A stretch of DNA of 64,000 bases, taken from NCBI GenBank assembly GCA_048296855.1, contig CP182631.1; one strand, 5' to 3'. A program made the translations under genes and the position numbers. Positions 9,468 to 18,427 of this stretch are shown here, piece by piece. The stretch comes from Pseudocolwellia sp048296855 (GTDB taxonomy: Bacteria > Pseudomonadota > Gammaproteobacteria > Enterobacterales > Alteromonadaceae). The notes beneath the pieces are model-generated. The model was not told the DNA's origin, ran no database searches, and was given only the letters and a program-made list of their open reading frames with translations. Within the stretch, counting starts at the first letter, position 1, and each line of letters begins with the position of its first letter.

Positions 9468-10010
9468 TTATAGACATACTCTCAATTGATTTTCTAATGT
9501 ATCAAGCCAATCCTCAAAGCATTTTTTATTTACATTTCCACCGAAAGACATTCTCTCACTTTGACTTACAAGAAAGCGAATTAAACGAACCATCAATATA
9601 ATAAAATCGAAAAGTTCTTTAAAAGTAAAAATATATAAATCAGGCTGCTGATGAATAAATGTATTTCTAATTTTCTGAATATTTTTTATCTGATTTAATT
9701 CATTTTTAGGGATTATTTTACTACCTGTATAAGGGAGGAATTCAGGCTTTTGAAGTTTTTGGTATAACCATTCAATATTATCTAAATCACCTGCATCCTC
9801 TTGATAAAAGCTTTTATTTCGGACGAGAAAAGATGACGTTGTAATTAATGATAAACACATAGTACTTTGTAAAGCAGTATGACCGAATATAAATGCCCAC
9901 TTCAAATAACTATCTCTACCATTTTTTATTTTTTTTAATGATGAAGAAAGATTTTCTAATGCCATTAGCAAATCAGTTTCTAATTCAAAACTTATTATTT
10001 TTTCTGGCAT
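9468..10010 (-). CDS. HEPN-like hypothetical protein
   Basis: Protein of 180 residues. It is mainly helical, and the motif R-N-T-F-I-H (R, four residues, H) follows a helix reading IKNIQKIRNTFIH. This is the RX4–6H signature of HEPN nucleases and HEPN-like toxins, preceded by a helix around GHTALQS. No partner antitoxin is adjacent. I chose the ATG at 10010 because GGAG sits 5 nt upstream; an in-frame start at 10043 lacks such support. The gene is very AT-rich compared with its neighbours, consistent with acquisition. Function as an RNase or toxin is inferred from one motif only. Confidence 0.5.
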   Translation of the reverse strand: MPEKIISFELETDLLMALENLSSSLKKIKNGRDSYLKWAFIFGHTALQSTMCLSLITTSSFLVRNKSFYQEDAGDLDNIEWLYQKLQKPEFLPYTGSKIIPKNELNQIKNIQKIRNTFIHQQPDLYIFTFKELFDFIILMVRLIRFLVSQSERMSFGGNVNKKCFEDWLDTLENQLRVCL

Positions 10011-10116
10011 ATAAACTCCAATAAATAATGTTACTACATACACTCAAATAATTTTTTAAACTACTAACCAAATATATACATGTTTTATAAATATGCTAGG
10101 AATAGACCGATTGTAT

Positions 10117-10923
10117 TTATTTGTTTTTAAACGGCATAATTAATAATCCCCAAAGCGAGGCGTTTTGTTTAGCTTGAGGGTATTGGCTTAATCCGATATC
10201 AAGATCACCATCACTTTTAATGGCTGAATCTTTATAACTGCCAAATAATTTATCCCACCAAATAACACTAAAACCGTAGTTTGAATTAGTTTCTTTAACC
10301 ACTTGGCTATGGTGAATTCTATGCAAAATTTGCGTCATTAATACGAGGCGTAATGGTTTTTCAATCGCTTGAGGTAAGCGAATGTTAGCATGGTTAAATA
10401 ACGCTAAACCATTTAGAGTAATTTCAAATATAAGTACGGCAATGGCAGGTATACCTAACGCGGTAACAACAAGTAGTTTGATAACAATACTTAATACGAT
10501 TTCGATAGGATGAAAACGTAGGCCTGTACTAGTATCTACATGCGCATCAGCATGATGAACACGGTGTAAACGCCATAGCATAGGAACGACATGGAATAAC
10601 CTATGTTGCCAATAAATAATAATATCTAATATGAATAGGCCTAGTACAACTGTTAGCCAAAAAGGTAAGTTTACATTGATATAAAATGTTTGGTTAAACA
10701 AACCGATAGCATTTTCAGTGTTATAAAGCGCAACAGCAGTTAAACCAATAGGTATAATTAACCGAGCGAAAATCGACGAAACAAACACCAAACCAAAATT
10801 AGCGGTCCAACGTTTAGCTTTAGTAATAGAAGATTGTCGTGCAGGTTTGTAGCCTTCAAGCAACATCATAACCACTAAAATGCTAAAAAAGCAGCCAAGT
10901 CGCCACCATACTTCGTTAGTCAT
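10117..10923 (-). CDS. Sterol desaturase/fatty acid hydroxylase family membrane enzyme
   Basis: Integral membrane protein of 268 residues in the fatty acid hydroxylase superfamily (di-iron, histidine-box enzymes). Visible histidine boxes are HRLFH and HRVHH in the middle and HRIHH towards the end, with about four hydrophobic segments. The substrate cannot be told; members act on fatty acids, sterols, carotenoids or alkylglycerols. The start overlaps the end of the CDP-alcohol phosphatidyltransferase gene by 8 nt, so the two are translationally coupled. This makes a lipid head-group plus lipid tail modification pair plausible. It is the last gene of the long minus-strand run from 20.8 kb. Confidence 0.82.
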   Translation of the reverse strand: MTNEVWWRLGCFFSILVVMMLLEGYKPARQSSITKAKRWTANFGLVFVSSIFARLIIPIGLTAVALYNTENAIGLFNQTFYINVNLPFWLTVVLGLFILDIIIYWQHRLFHVVPMLWRLHRVHHADAHVDTSTGLRFHPIEIVLSIVIKLLVVTALGIPAIAVLIFEITLNGLALFNHANIRLPQAIEKPLRLVLMTQILHRIHHSQVVKETNSNYGFSVIWWDKLFGSYKDSAIKSDGDLDIGLSQYPQAKQNASLWGLLIMPFKNK

Positions 10924-11608
10924 TTTTCGTCTCAGTACTTACTTCAGTAGCTTGCTTTGCTTCGTTTATTAATGCTTTACTTTTCATATCCGCTTCTTGT
11001 TGTTTTAGGGTGTGATAGCCACCGTGTATACGAGTAAAAATAGTGATCATACAAGCAAGTGAAAATAACAAAGCTAACCATGGAAACGATTGTGGCCAAA
11101 TACAAAAAGCAATAAATAAAGCTATAGTTTCCGTACCTTCGGTTAAACCATTAAGATAATAAAAGCTCTTATATTTGAATTGTGGTTTATCAATTTTAAA
11201 TTTTTCAGCGGCAATCGCAAAAGCTAAAAAGCTTGAACCTGTACCAATAAATGTTGCTAGTAAAATTGAACCAGCGATGCCATTAAGTTCGGGATCAGAA
11301 AAAATAAAGCCTAACGGAATAGCCGCGTAAAACAAAAAGTCTAAGGTGATATCTAAAAAGCCCCCCGCACTTGAGCTTTGCTTAGCATAACGAGCAAGTG
11401 CTCCATCTAACCCATCTAAAATACGGTTTGCTATAATCGCAGCCAGTGCCCAATACCAAAGCTGAAAAGCTAATAATGGCACCGCTAACATACCCACTAA
11501 AAAGCCATAAAATGTTATTTGATCGGCAGTAATTTTGCGTTTGTGTAGCAACATGACAACAGGCGTTAACAAAGGTTTTATAACCGGCGTGATATATTTA
11601 TCTAACAT
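10916..11608 (-). CDS. ynjF: CDP-alcohol phosphatidyltransferase, YnjF-like
   Basis: Membrane enzyme of 230 residues. The family motif D-G-x2-D-G-x2-A-R-x8-G-x3-D-x3-D is seen as DGLDGALAR followed by GGFLDITLD; the aspartates bind the metal and CDP-diacylglycerol. About six hydrophobic segments follow. E. coli ynjF lies in the ynj cluster beside the ynjBCD transporter genes, as here, which supports the symbol. The acceptor alcohol is unknown. The gene starts 5 nt after the ynjD-like ATPase gene and overlaps the next gene. Confidence 0.8.
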   Translation of the reverse strand: MLDKYITPVIKPLLTPVVMLLHKRKITADQITFYGFLVGMLAVPLLAFQLWYWALAAIIANRILDGLDGALARYAKQSSSAGGFLDITLDFLFYAAIPLGFIFSDPELNGIAGSILLATFIGTGSSFLAFAIAAEKFKIDKPQFKYKSFYYLNGLTEGTETIALFIAFCIWPQSFPWLALLFSLACMITIFTRIHGGYHTLKQQEADMKSKALINEAKQATEVSTETKND

Positions 11609-11613
11609 ACAAC

Positions 11614-12252
11614 TTACTCTGTTTTATTTAAGGTGATAACTTTACCACCAGCGGCTTTAGCGTCGCTATGATCATGTGTAACCATAAGTGCCGGTAGTTG
11701 ATGATAACGAATTTGTTCGAAAACTAGCGCTCTGGTATCTTCACGCAATTGTGAATCAAGTTTACTAAAAGGCTCATCAAGTAAAATAGCTTTAGGCTCG
11801 CTCAGTAAAACCCGCAATAACGCGACACGAGCTTGTTGGCCACCTGAAAGGTTATCGGTGTGGCGGTCAGCTAAACCTTTTAAGCCTAATTGCTCGAGTG
11901 CGTCTTCAATTTTTTCAAGCCGCTGTTTTTTATTACCAGCAGGCATAGCAAAAGCAATATTGCCGGCTACAGATAAATGAGAAAACAATAAAGCGTCTTG
12001 ATATAACACGCCTACATGGCGTAAATGTGCCGGCACTTGAGTAATGTTGTTATTGTTTAACCATACCTCACCTTCCGCAGTAAATCCTGTAGGAAGTGCA
12101 CCTGTTAACCAGTTAAGTAAGCTTGATTTACCACTGCCAGATGGCCCCATAAGTGTGAGAATTTCACCACCATTAACTTGTTCGTTTAAACGCAGCAATA
12201 ACTCGTTTTGACGAAACAGTTGTAAATTTTTTATCTGTAAAGATGTTTGCAT
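11614..12252 (-). CDS. ynjD: ABC transporter ATP-binding protein, YnjD-like
   Basis: Cytoplasmic ATPase subunit of 212 residues. It shows Walker A GPSGSGKSS, signature LSGGQQAR, Walker B AILLDEPF and the switch histidine in MVTHD. It follows the fused permease gene by 10 nt and precedes the CDP-alcohol transferase gene by 5 nt. The gene order substrate-binding protein, double-length permease, ATPase, CDP-alcohol phosphatidyltransferase matches E. coli ynjB-C-D with ynjF. The transported substrate of YnjBCD is not established. Confidence 0.85.
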   Translation of the reverse strand: MQTSLQIKNLQLFRQNELLLRLNEQVNGGEILTLMGPSGSGKSSLLNWLTGALPTGFTAEGEVWLNNNNITQVPAHLRHVGVLYQDALLFSHLSVAGNIAFAMPAGNKKQRLEKIEDALEQLGLKGLADRHTDNLSGGQQARVALLRVLLSEPKAILLDEPFSKLDSQLREDTRALVFEQIRYHQLPALMVTHDHSDAKAAGGKVITLNKTE

Positions 12253-12262
12253 TTAAGACCCT

Positions 12263-14023
12263 TTAACGACGTGCGGCTTTGTAAATAAACTTAGGTAAAA
12301 CCCACGCTAATATAAAACCAATAAGCGGTAATAACATTTGCATAAGTGCATATACAGCGCTGGTGCGTCGGCTTGCGCCATTAGCAAGTGCAATAGCTTC
12401 GGTTGTAATGGTGCTAATACGTCCTCCTCCCGCCAATAATGTTGGTAAGTATTGGCCAAAACTAATCGCTAAACCTAATGCTGATGCGATTAAAATAGGC
12501 ACAAATAATTGTGGTAGTTTTACTTTAAAAAACACTTTACTAGGCTTTGTACCTAAGCTTGCGGCAACAATAGCAAAACGAGGATCTAATTGCCTGTAGC
12601 TGCTCGCTAGCGATAAAAACACATAAGGTAATACAAACAATAGGTGCGCGATAATCACGTTAATATAACTAATAAAACTTACCTGCACTGTGATTAATTG
12701 CTGTATCCACACAAGTCCAAATAAAAAAGCGATACTAGGCACAAGTAAAGGAATATAAATAATTAAGCTGGTAAAACGCGAAAGTAACTTACCTTTTATT
12801 TGTTCATATTCTAAACAAAGCAGTGTTAACGCAATAGCCAGTAACGTCGTTATAATACCAATCAGTAACGAGTTGAATAAAGGTTCGCCTATTTGCATCA
12901 CGGCACTTTGCCAATGAATTAACGTGAACGAGTCTGGCAATGTGGCAGGAAAGCGCCAAAAGCCAGCAACTGACCATAAAACTAATCCCACTAGCGCTAG
13001 TGCAATAAACACAATAACTAAGGTGGTCACAATTGCAGTAATGATTTGCCAATAAGTACCGCCGTATTCACGTTTACCATTGGTTAACGATTCACAAAAT
13101 AAGTACTTAACCGTTTTTTCACCTAGTAACCAAAGTACTAATAATCCGCCTGTTAATGCTAATTGTAATAACGCGCCAGCAGAAGCTTTTATACGAAGAT
13201 TTAAATCAACATCGTTGAACCACTGCATAATAGCAACGGCAAGTGTTGGTGGTGTATTAGGGCCTAAAATTAACGGCATTTCTACACTTGAGCTGGCATA
13301 AGCTAATACCGCTAAAAGAGGTAAACGTAACAACGGATATAAACTCGGTAATACCACTTTAAAAAACGCTGTTATTGGGCAATAACCTAAATTAAGTGCC
13401 ACTTTATGTTGTTGGCGTAATTTTTTCCCTAACTCGGGTTGAGCCAATGCACCTAAGGCCATAAGCAACAAAAACGGTAACTCTTTTAACGTTAAACCTA
13501 ACATAATACTAATGCCATAAGGGTCGTGAGGGAAAATACCATGAGGTGCTAACTCCCAACCACTTAGCCACGGAGAAAACAAACGAGAAACCATACCCGA
13601 TGGCGCAATTAAAAAGCCTACCGCAATCGCTGCTGCCGCATGAGGAATAACTAAAATAGGACTCAAGATTTGTTGAATACGGTCAAGCCAAACACTGTTA
13701 AAAAATGCCGCTAAGATCATCAGAGTAATAACAAAAGCGAGTACGGTGCTTATTAATCCGGTAGCAATACTTAAGCTTATCATTTGAGTAAGACCTAACG
13801 TTTGCCAAAGCGCGTTGAACCCTTGTAGCCCTACGCTGTACTGATTAAGTGCAGGCGCCCAGCCAAATGCTGGTAATAACACGCCAATTAAACCACCAAA
13901 TACAGGAACAATTAAAAGCAGCAATAAAAACTTAGGGCTAAAGGTAGCCACACGCGTAAACCAATCGGTAGAATGATTGACACCCTGCGTTTGGTTAACT
14001 TGCACCTTGTTAGTGACTGTCAT
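12263..14023 (-). CDS. ynjC: Fused ABC permease, YnjC-like
   Basis: Inner-membrane permease of 586 residues made of two BPD-type permease halves in one chain, with about 12 hydrophobic segments. EAA-loop-like stretches are seen near LNLGYCPITAFFKVVLP and AASLGTKPSKVFFKVKLP. This double length is typical of YnjC and of ThiP/FbpB-type importers. The start at 14023 overlaps the ynjB-like stop as ATGA, implying translational coupling; a start at 14050 would give nine extra residues and a longer overlap. Substrate unknown. Confidence 0.85.
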   Translation of the reverse strand: MTVTNKVQVNQTQGVNHSTDWFTRVATFSPKFLLLLLIVPVFGGLIGVLLPAFGWAPALNQYSVGLQGFNALWQTLGLTQMISLSIATGLISTVLAFVITLMILAAFFNSVWLDRIQQILSPILVIPHAAAAIAVGFLIAPSGMVSRLFSPWLSGWELAPHGIFPHDPYGISIMLGLTLKELPFLLLMALGALAQPELGKKLRQQHKVALNLGYCPITAFFKVVLPSLYPLLRLPLLAVLAYASSSVEMPLILGPNTPPTLAVAIMQWFNDVDLNLRIKASAGALLQLALTGGLLVLWLLGEKTVKYLFCESLTNGKREYGGTYWQIITAIVTTLVIVFIALALVGLVLWSVAGFWRFPATLPDSFTLIHWQSAVMQIGEPLFNSLLIGIITTLLAIALTLLCLEYEQIKGKLLSRFTSLIIYIPLLVPSIAFLFGLVWIQQLITVQVSFISYINVIIAHLLFVLPYVFLSLASSYRQLDPRFAIVAASLGTKPSKVFFKVKLPQLFVPILIASALGLAISFGQYLPTLLAGGGRISTITTEAIALANGASRRTSAVYALMQMLLPLIGFILAWVLPKFIYKAARR

Positions 14024-15336
14024 GGAGTGACCCCATAACGTGTTTGCCAACCTTGAGTTATTGCTTCAACCCAACTGGGATGGGGTTCGCTTAAGGTACT
14101 TTTTATGCTGTTAAAAGGTAGCGCACTTGGGTGAGGTTTTTGTGTTTTAAACAAGGCTTGTTGTTCGCTATTTAATGTTGATGAAATAAGTACGCTGCGA
14201 TCGCCCCAAATATTCGCTTGTTGTTTATACGCTTGAGCTTTTGGGCTTAATAAAAAGTTAGCGACAAGTTGTGCACCTTGCTGATGGCTAGCGTTATAAG
14301 GTATTGCGACAAAATGCGTATTACTTAAACTGCCATCGTCCATTGCATAACTACGAATGCTATAAGGTAAATCGTAACGCTTTACGGCTGCAGGAACTTC
14401 TGGCCCAGAAAAGGTAAACGCTAAACTCAACTCAGTATCATCCACTAAACGACGCATTTCTACACCACTTTGCATAAAGTGCTTACCTTTACGCCATAAA
14501 TTGGGGTGAAGTTCATCTAAAAACGCCCACAAAGGCTTTAATGTTTGTTCTGTATTTTGGGCTGTTGCTTGTGAATAAAGTTGATTTTGAGCTAATAAGC
14601 TGTTTTGTTGATGTAACACCACCAACGCATATTTTAGAAAACTCATGCCTAAAAAATCAGGGGGTTTAGGATAGCTAAAGCGTCCGGGATTTTTCTTACT
14701 CCAACGAAGTAATTCATACAAACTGCGAGGCGGATTATTTGACGCCAACTGGTCGTAATAAAAAGTGAGTGATGCTTGTCCCCAGGGGGATTCCATACCT
14801 TGCGTTGGTACACCAAAGTCTAGTGTTACTGCAGGATTATATTCAGGATCTGTGTAAATAAAATTAGGCTGTTTATCTGCCCAACCTTTTAATAATAATG
14901 AGTGCTGAGCCATGGTGGCAAAGTTAGCACCGTTGATCCACACCAAATCAACATTGCCTTGATTATGATTATTTGCCGATTTTTCAGCTAAAACTCGGCT
15001 AACCGCTTCACTGGTATCCGTTAACTTAACATGATGTAAAGTGATCTGGTATTGCGCTTTAACCTGTTGTGCAACCCACTGTATGTAGGCATTTATTTGT
15101 GGGTCTCCGCCCCACGCATGAAAGTATACGTTTTGGTTTCTTCCTTTTTTTTCAATTTGTTGCCAGTGTTCTTTTAGGTTTATTTCACTTATTTGGCTTA
15201 TATCGTTTTGTGGTTCAACTGAATAAGCAAAGGCGGTGTTAAATAACACAGTAGAAAACAAGTTAATACAAAAGCAAAACGCGACACTACAAAAGCAGTA
15301 TCGCGTTAAAGCTTGCCAACACTTAATGTTGTGCAT
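14020..15336 (-). CDS. ynjB: ABC transporter substrate-binding protein, YnjB-like
   Basis: Periplasmic binding protein of 438 residues with an N-terminal signal peptide (about 37 residues with a hydrophobic core and an AFA end). It belongs to the extracellular solute-binding proteins of the ThiB/FbpA class, and its place just before a double-length permease and an ATPase matches YnjB. The ligand is not known; relatives bind thiamine, ferric iron or polyamines. The start overlaps the end of the DUF547 gene by 14 nt, and the signal peptide begins at that ATG, which supports it. Confidence 0.82.
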   Translation of the reverse strand: MHNIKCWQALTRYCFCSVAFCFCINLFSTVLFNTAFAYSVEPQNDISQISEINLKEHWQQIEKKGRNQNVYFHAWGGDPQINAYIQWVAQQVKAQYQITLHHVKLTDTSEAVSRVLAEKSANNHNQGNVDLVWINGANFATMAQHSLLLKGWADKQPNFIYTDPEYNPAVTLDFGVPTQGMESPWGQASLTFYYDQLASNNPPRSLYELLRWSKKNPGRFSYPKPPDFLGMSFLKYALVVLHQQNSLLAQNQLYSQATAQNTEQTLKPLWAFLDELHPNLWRKGKHFMQSGVEMRRLVDDTELSLAFTFSGPEVPAAVKRYDLPYSIRSYAMDDGSLSNTHFVAIPYNASHQQGAQLVANFLLSPKAQAYKQQANIWGDRSVLISSTLNSEQQALFKTQKPHPSALPFNSIKSTLSEPHPSWVEAITQGWQTRYGVTP

Positions 15337-16159
15337 TTAGATCCCAGTTATATTTTAAAAACTGTATTTTCATATCACCCTCTTTAAGGGCTTTTTGTTG
15401 AACAGGCGTTAAATTAAGTGCTTCAGGATACTGCAACATAAACTCCTCTAACGAATGCGTGTTGTTATAACCTTTTTCAAAATCCTCGCCGTACCATTTA
15501 AAAATTGACGATAAACTTAATGAAAAACTCTGCGCAAAATTACGTGTGGTATCCGACAAAAAACGTACAGTTTGTTGCTCAAGCTGCTGTAATAATTTAT
15601 CAGCAGTGTAAGCCTCTTCACGCAATGCAGGACAACCAATACTCGCACAGTTTACCGCAAAATGAATACGAGGGTCGTTATACTTTGGCTTACCTTCTTC
15701 GTTAACCGCGCCACGAATTAAGTCGTGTTCAATATTGTCTAAACTACGTGTTTCCCCTAATAACGGAATAAACTTTTTACTCCATGGCGAACTAAAAAAT
15801 CCGCCTAAATCTTTTATTGATTTAAGGTCTGAACCGTCTTTAGATAGATTTGTTACAATCAGCTCGACAGTCCACGCATTGTAAGCATTAATTAAAAACG
15901 CCAGTTGTTTTGTTTTTCCCCAACCGTCAAATTCATTTTGGCTTACTGCCGACAACATCTTTAAATACGTAGTTAATTCGCTGTGTTGCGCTTGCATAGC
16001 CGCATAATTAACAACGGTACTATGGCCATTATTAATAGCCACTACGTTTTGATTTACCAACTGATCCCATACCTTGTGCATGTTTTCAGCATAACTAACA
16101 AACGATGCAGCAAGTAAAGTAGAACCTAATAATAGTGTTTTAAAAGAACCTTTAAACAT
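15323..16159 (-). CDS. Secreted DUF547 protein
   Basis: Protein of 278 residues with an N-terminal signal peptide (MFKGSFKTLLLGSTLLAAS, cleavage after SYA or nearby) and a DUF547 domain. Family hallmarks visible are FLINAYNAW, DPRIHFAVNCASIGCPALR with its conserved Cys residues, and a C-terminal FLKYNWDLN. DUF547 proteins have a thiol-protease/transglutaminase-like look, but no established reaction. The start at 16159 follows the upstream stop by 1 nt and has GAGG 5 nt upstream; an in-frame start at 16192 would overlap the oxidoreductase and lacks a signal peptide. In other marine genomes such proteins often neighbour TVP38–oxidoreductase fusions, as here. Confidence 0.82.
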   Translation of the reverse strand: MFKGSFKTLLLGSTLLAASFVSYAENMHKVWDQLVNQNVVAINNGHSTVVNYAAMQAQHSELTTYLKMLSAVSQNEFDGWGKTKQLAFLINAYNAWTVELIVTNLSKDGSDLKSIKDLGGFFSSPWSKKFIPLLGETRSLDNIEHDLIRGAVNEEGKPKYNDPRIHFAVNCASIGCPALREEAYTADKLLQQLEQQTVRFLSDTTRNFAQSFSLSLSSIFKWYGEDFEKGYNNTHSLEEFMLQYPEALNLTPVQQKALKEGDMKIQFLKYNWDLNAQH

Positions 16160-16160
16160 A

Positions 16161-18332
16161 TTAACCTCGACGCCATGTGTGATATTTTTCAAGCCAATTT
16201 AATACGGTTTCTGGTGCATGCGCTCTTTTCCACTCGCCTGCCGCATACTTGTTGCCTTCTGCCCACGTTGGGTAACTATGAATAGTTCCTAATATTTTGT
16301 TTAAACCTAAACCATGTTTCATGGCTAAAACAAATTCAGCAATTAAATCACCCGCATGTTCAGACACTACCGTTACACCTAATATTTTGTCTTTGCCTTT
16401 AGGTGTAATCACTTTGATGAAACCTTTGGTTGCGCTGTCTGTTATGGCGCGATCTAATTCTTCAAATTCAAAACGTGTAATTTCATAATCAATACCTTTA
16501 TCAATAGCATCTTGTTCATTAAGTCCAACACGCGCTACTTCAGGGTCAATAAATGTTGTCCATGGAATTACACGATAATCCACTTTGAACTTTTTAAGAT
16601 GACCAAATAAACCGTTAACTGCTGCGTACCAACCTTGATGCGCTGCAACATGGGTAAACTGGTAAGGACCCACAATGTCACCTGCTGCAAAAATATTAGG
16701 GTATAAGGTTTCTAAGTATTCGTTGGTAACAACGGTGCGGTTAGTTTCGATACCTAATTCTTCAAGTCCGTAACCTTTAAGACGTGCACTACGACCTACG
16801 GCACATAATAACTCGTCGTATTCAATTTCTACTTCTTTATCCTTTCCTTCGTTATTTGACAGGCATTTAACAATAATAAATTTCTTACCATCGCGAGCTT
16901 CACAACGTAATGCTTGATGCGAAGTTAAAATGTTAACGCCACTTTCAGTTAATGCTTCGTGTGCAAAGGTAGACACTTCAAGATCTTCTTTGATCATGAT
17001 GCGCTCTGCCATTTCGATTTGTGTAACGTTCGAACCTAAACGAGAAAAACTTTGTGCTAATTCACTACCAATTGGCCCACCACCTAAAACAACAAGTTTT
17101 TTAGGTGCTTCGTCCATTTCAGCAAACTTGCTCCATAATGTATCACTGGTTACATAACCTGTTTCTTCAATACCTGGTAAAGGCGGAATAAATGGACGTG
17201 CGCCTGTCGCAATAACAATAGTACGCGCTGTTAATGTTTGTATGCCACCATCATTCAGTTTAATTTCAACCGTCCACGGGTCAATTAACTTACCGTAGCC
17301 TTTAACCACTTCTACACCTAAATTTGTGTAACGTTCAACACTGTCGTGTGGTGCAATGTCTGCAATCACTTTATGAACACGCGCCATCACTTTTTTAAAT
17401 GAGAACTGTGGAGTCGCATTTTCTAAACCGTAATGCTCACCATGACGAATTTGTTCTGCTACTTTTGCACTTTTGATAATCGCTTTACTTGGAACACAAC
17501 CGTAATTTAAACAATCACCCCCCATTTCTCCAGCTTCAATAAGGGTAACTTTGGCTTTTACTGCAGCAGCAATATAACTTGTTACTAAGCCACCAGCACC
17601 AGCACCAATCACAATCATGTTACGGTCGAATTTTTTAGGTTTTGAATAATTTTTGTATACGCGACGTTTTTTAAACATGTTAATGATTCCTTTTGCAATG
17701 AGAGGAAAAATACCTAATAAAGCGAACGATAAAATTAAGTTGAAAGATAAAATACCCGACAAACTTTCAATTTGTGCAAGCTGAGTGCCTGCATTAACAA
17801 ATACAAAAGTACCTGCCAACATACCCACTTGGCTTACCCAATAATAAGTCCATGACTTGATAGACGTAACGCCCATTAATAGGTTTATTAAAAAGAATGG
17901 AAAAACGGGTACTAAGCGTAAAGTAAATAAATAAAATGCACCTTCTTTCTCTACACCTTTGTCAATCGCGGCTAAACGCTCAGGAAATTTTTGCTTGATA
18001 GAGTCACGAAGTAAGTAACGCGATACTAAAAATGCTAATGTAGCACCTATGGTTGAAGCAAAAGAAGCAAGTAATAACCCCTCAACTAAACCAAATAAAG
18101 CTCCCGCCGCTAACGTTAAAATAGTAGCACCAGGTAAAGACAGTGCAGTAACTAGTACATACAATAAAAAGAAACCACCAATAACCAACACCGGTGATTG
18201 CTCACGCCATTGGCTAAACTGAGCCATTGAATCTTTCAAGCCTTCCAGTGTCAGCAATTGATGTAAATTGAAATGAAAAAACAGACCAACAGCAACAGCT
18301 GCGATCACTAATAACAATAATTTTTTAATCAT
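16161..18332 (-). CDS. TVP38/DedA-like membrane domain fused to mercuric reductase-like flavoenzyme
   Basis: Protein of 723 residues with two parts. Residues 1–220 are a TVP38/TMEM64 (SNARE-associated, DedA-like) membrane domain with about six hydrophobic segments and the family stretch LRLVPVFPFFLIN. Residues about 237–720 form a class I pyridine nucleotide-disulfide oxidoreductase: FAD-binding VIGAGAGG, redox-active pair C274/C279 in GGDCLNYGCVPSK, NAD(P)-binding LGGGPIGSE and C-terminal dimerisation domain with HSYPTWAEG. The C-terminal vicinal Cys pair and N-terminal HMA domain of true mercuric reductases are absent, and no mer genes are nearby, so mercury reduction is unlikely. The substrate is unknown. 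The gene sits 95 nt after the TonB receptor and 1 nt before the DUF547 gene. Confidence 0.85.
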   Translation of the reverse strand: MIKKLLLLVIAAVAVGLFFHFNLHQLLTLEGLKDSMAQFSQWREQSPVLVIGGFFLLYVLVTALSLPGATILTLAAGALFGLVEGLLLASFASTIGATLAFLVSRYLLRDSIKQKFPERLAAIDKGVEKEGAFYLFTLRLVPVFPFFLINLLMGVTSIKSWTYYWVSQVGMLAGTFVFVNAGTQLAQIESLSGILSFNLILSFALLGIFPLIAKGIINMFKKRRVYKNYSKPKKFDRNMIVIGAGAGGLVTSYIAAAVKAKVTLIEAGEMGGDCLNYGCVPSKAIIKSAKVAEQIRHGEHYGLENATPQFSFKKVMARVHKVIADIAPHDSVERYTNLGVEVVKGYGKLIDPWTVEIKLNDGGIQTLTARTIVIATGARPFIPPLPGIEETGYVTSDTLWSKFAEMDEAPKKLVVLGGGPIGSELAQSFSRLGSNVTQIEMAERIMIKEDLEVSTFAHEALTESGVNILTSHQALRCEARDGKKFIIVKCLSNNEGKDKEVEIEYDELLCAVGRSARLKGYGLEELGIETNRTVVTNEYLETLYPNIFAAGDIVGPYQFTHVAAHQGWYAAVNGLFGHLKKFKVDYRVIPWTTFIDPEVARVGLNEQDAIDKGIDYEITRFEFEELDRAITDSATKGFIKVITPKGKDKILGVTVVSEHAGDLIAEFVLAMKHGLGLNKILGTIHSYPTWAEGNKYAAGEWKRAHAPETVLNWLEKYHTWRRG

Positions 18333-18357
18333 ATTTGTCTCTTTTAAATACTTTATG

Positions 18358-18382
18358 AAAGCGCTTAAAATTAAACGCTTTA
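18358..18382. terminator. Weak hairpin between TonB receptor and oxidoreductase genes
   Basis: AAAGCGCTT and AAACGCTTT pair over 9 bp with one G–U, loop AAAATT. It lies in the 95-nt gap after the TonB receptor stop on the minus strand. It has no good U-run, so it may be a processing or mRNA-stabilising hairpin rather than a full terminator. Confidence 0.3.
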
Positions 18383-18427
18383 TCTTTAAAGTGTGTTTTT
18401 AAAACTTGTTGTTATATACCCGTACTT

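Noticed and set aside
16161..18332. Mercury resistance locus
   Set aside because: The flavoenzyme looks like mercuric reductase, but the C-terminal Cys pair, HMA domain and merR/T/P genes are absent.
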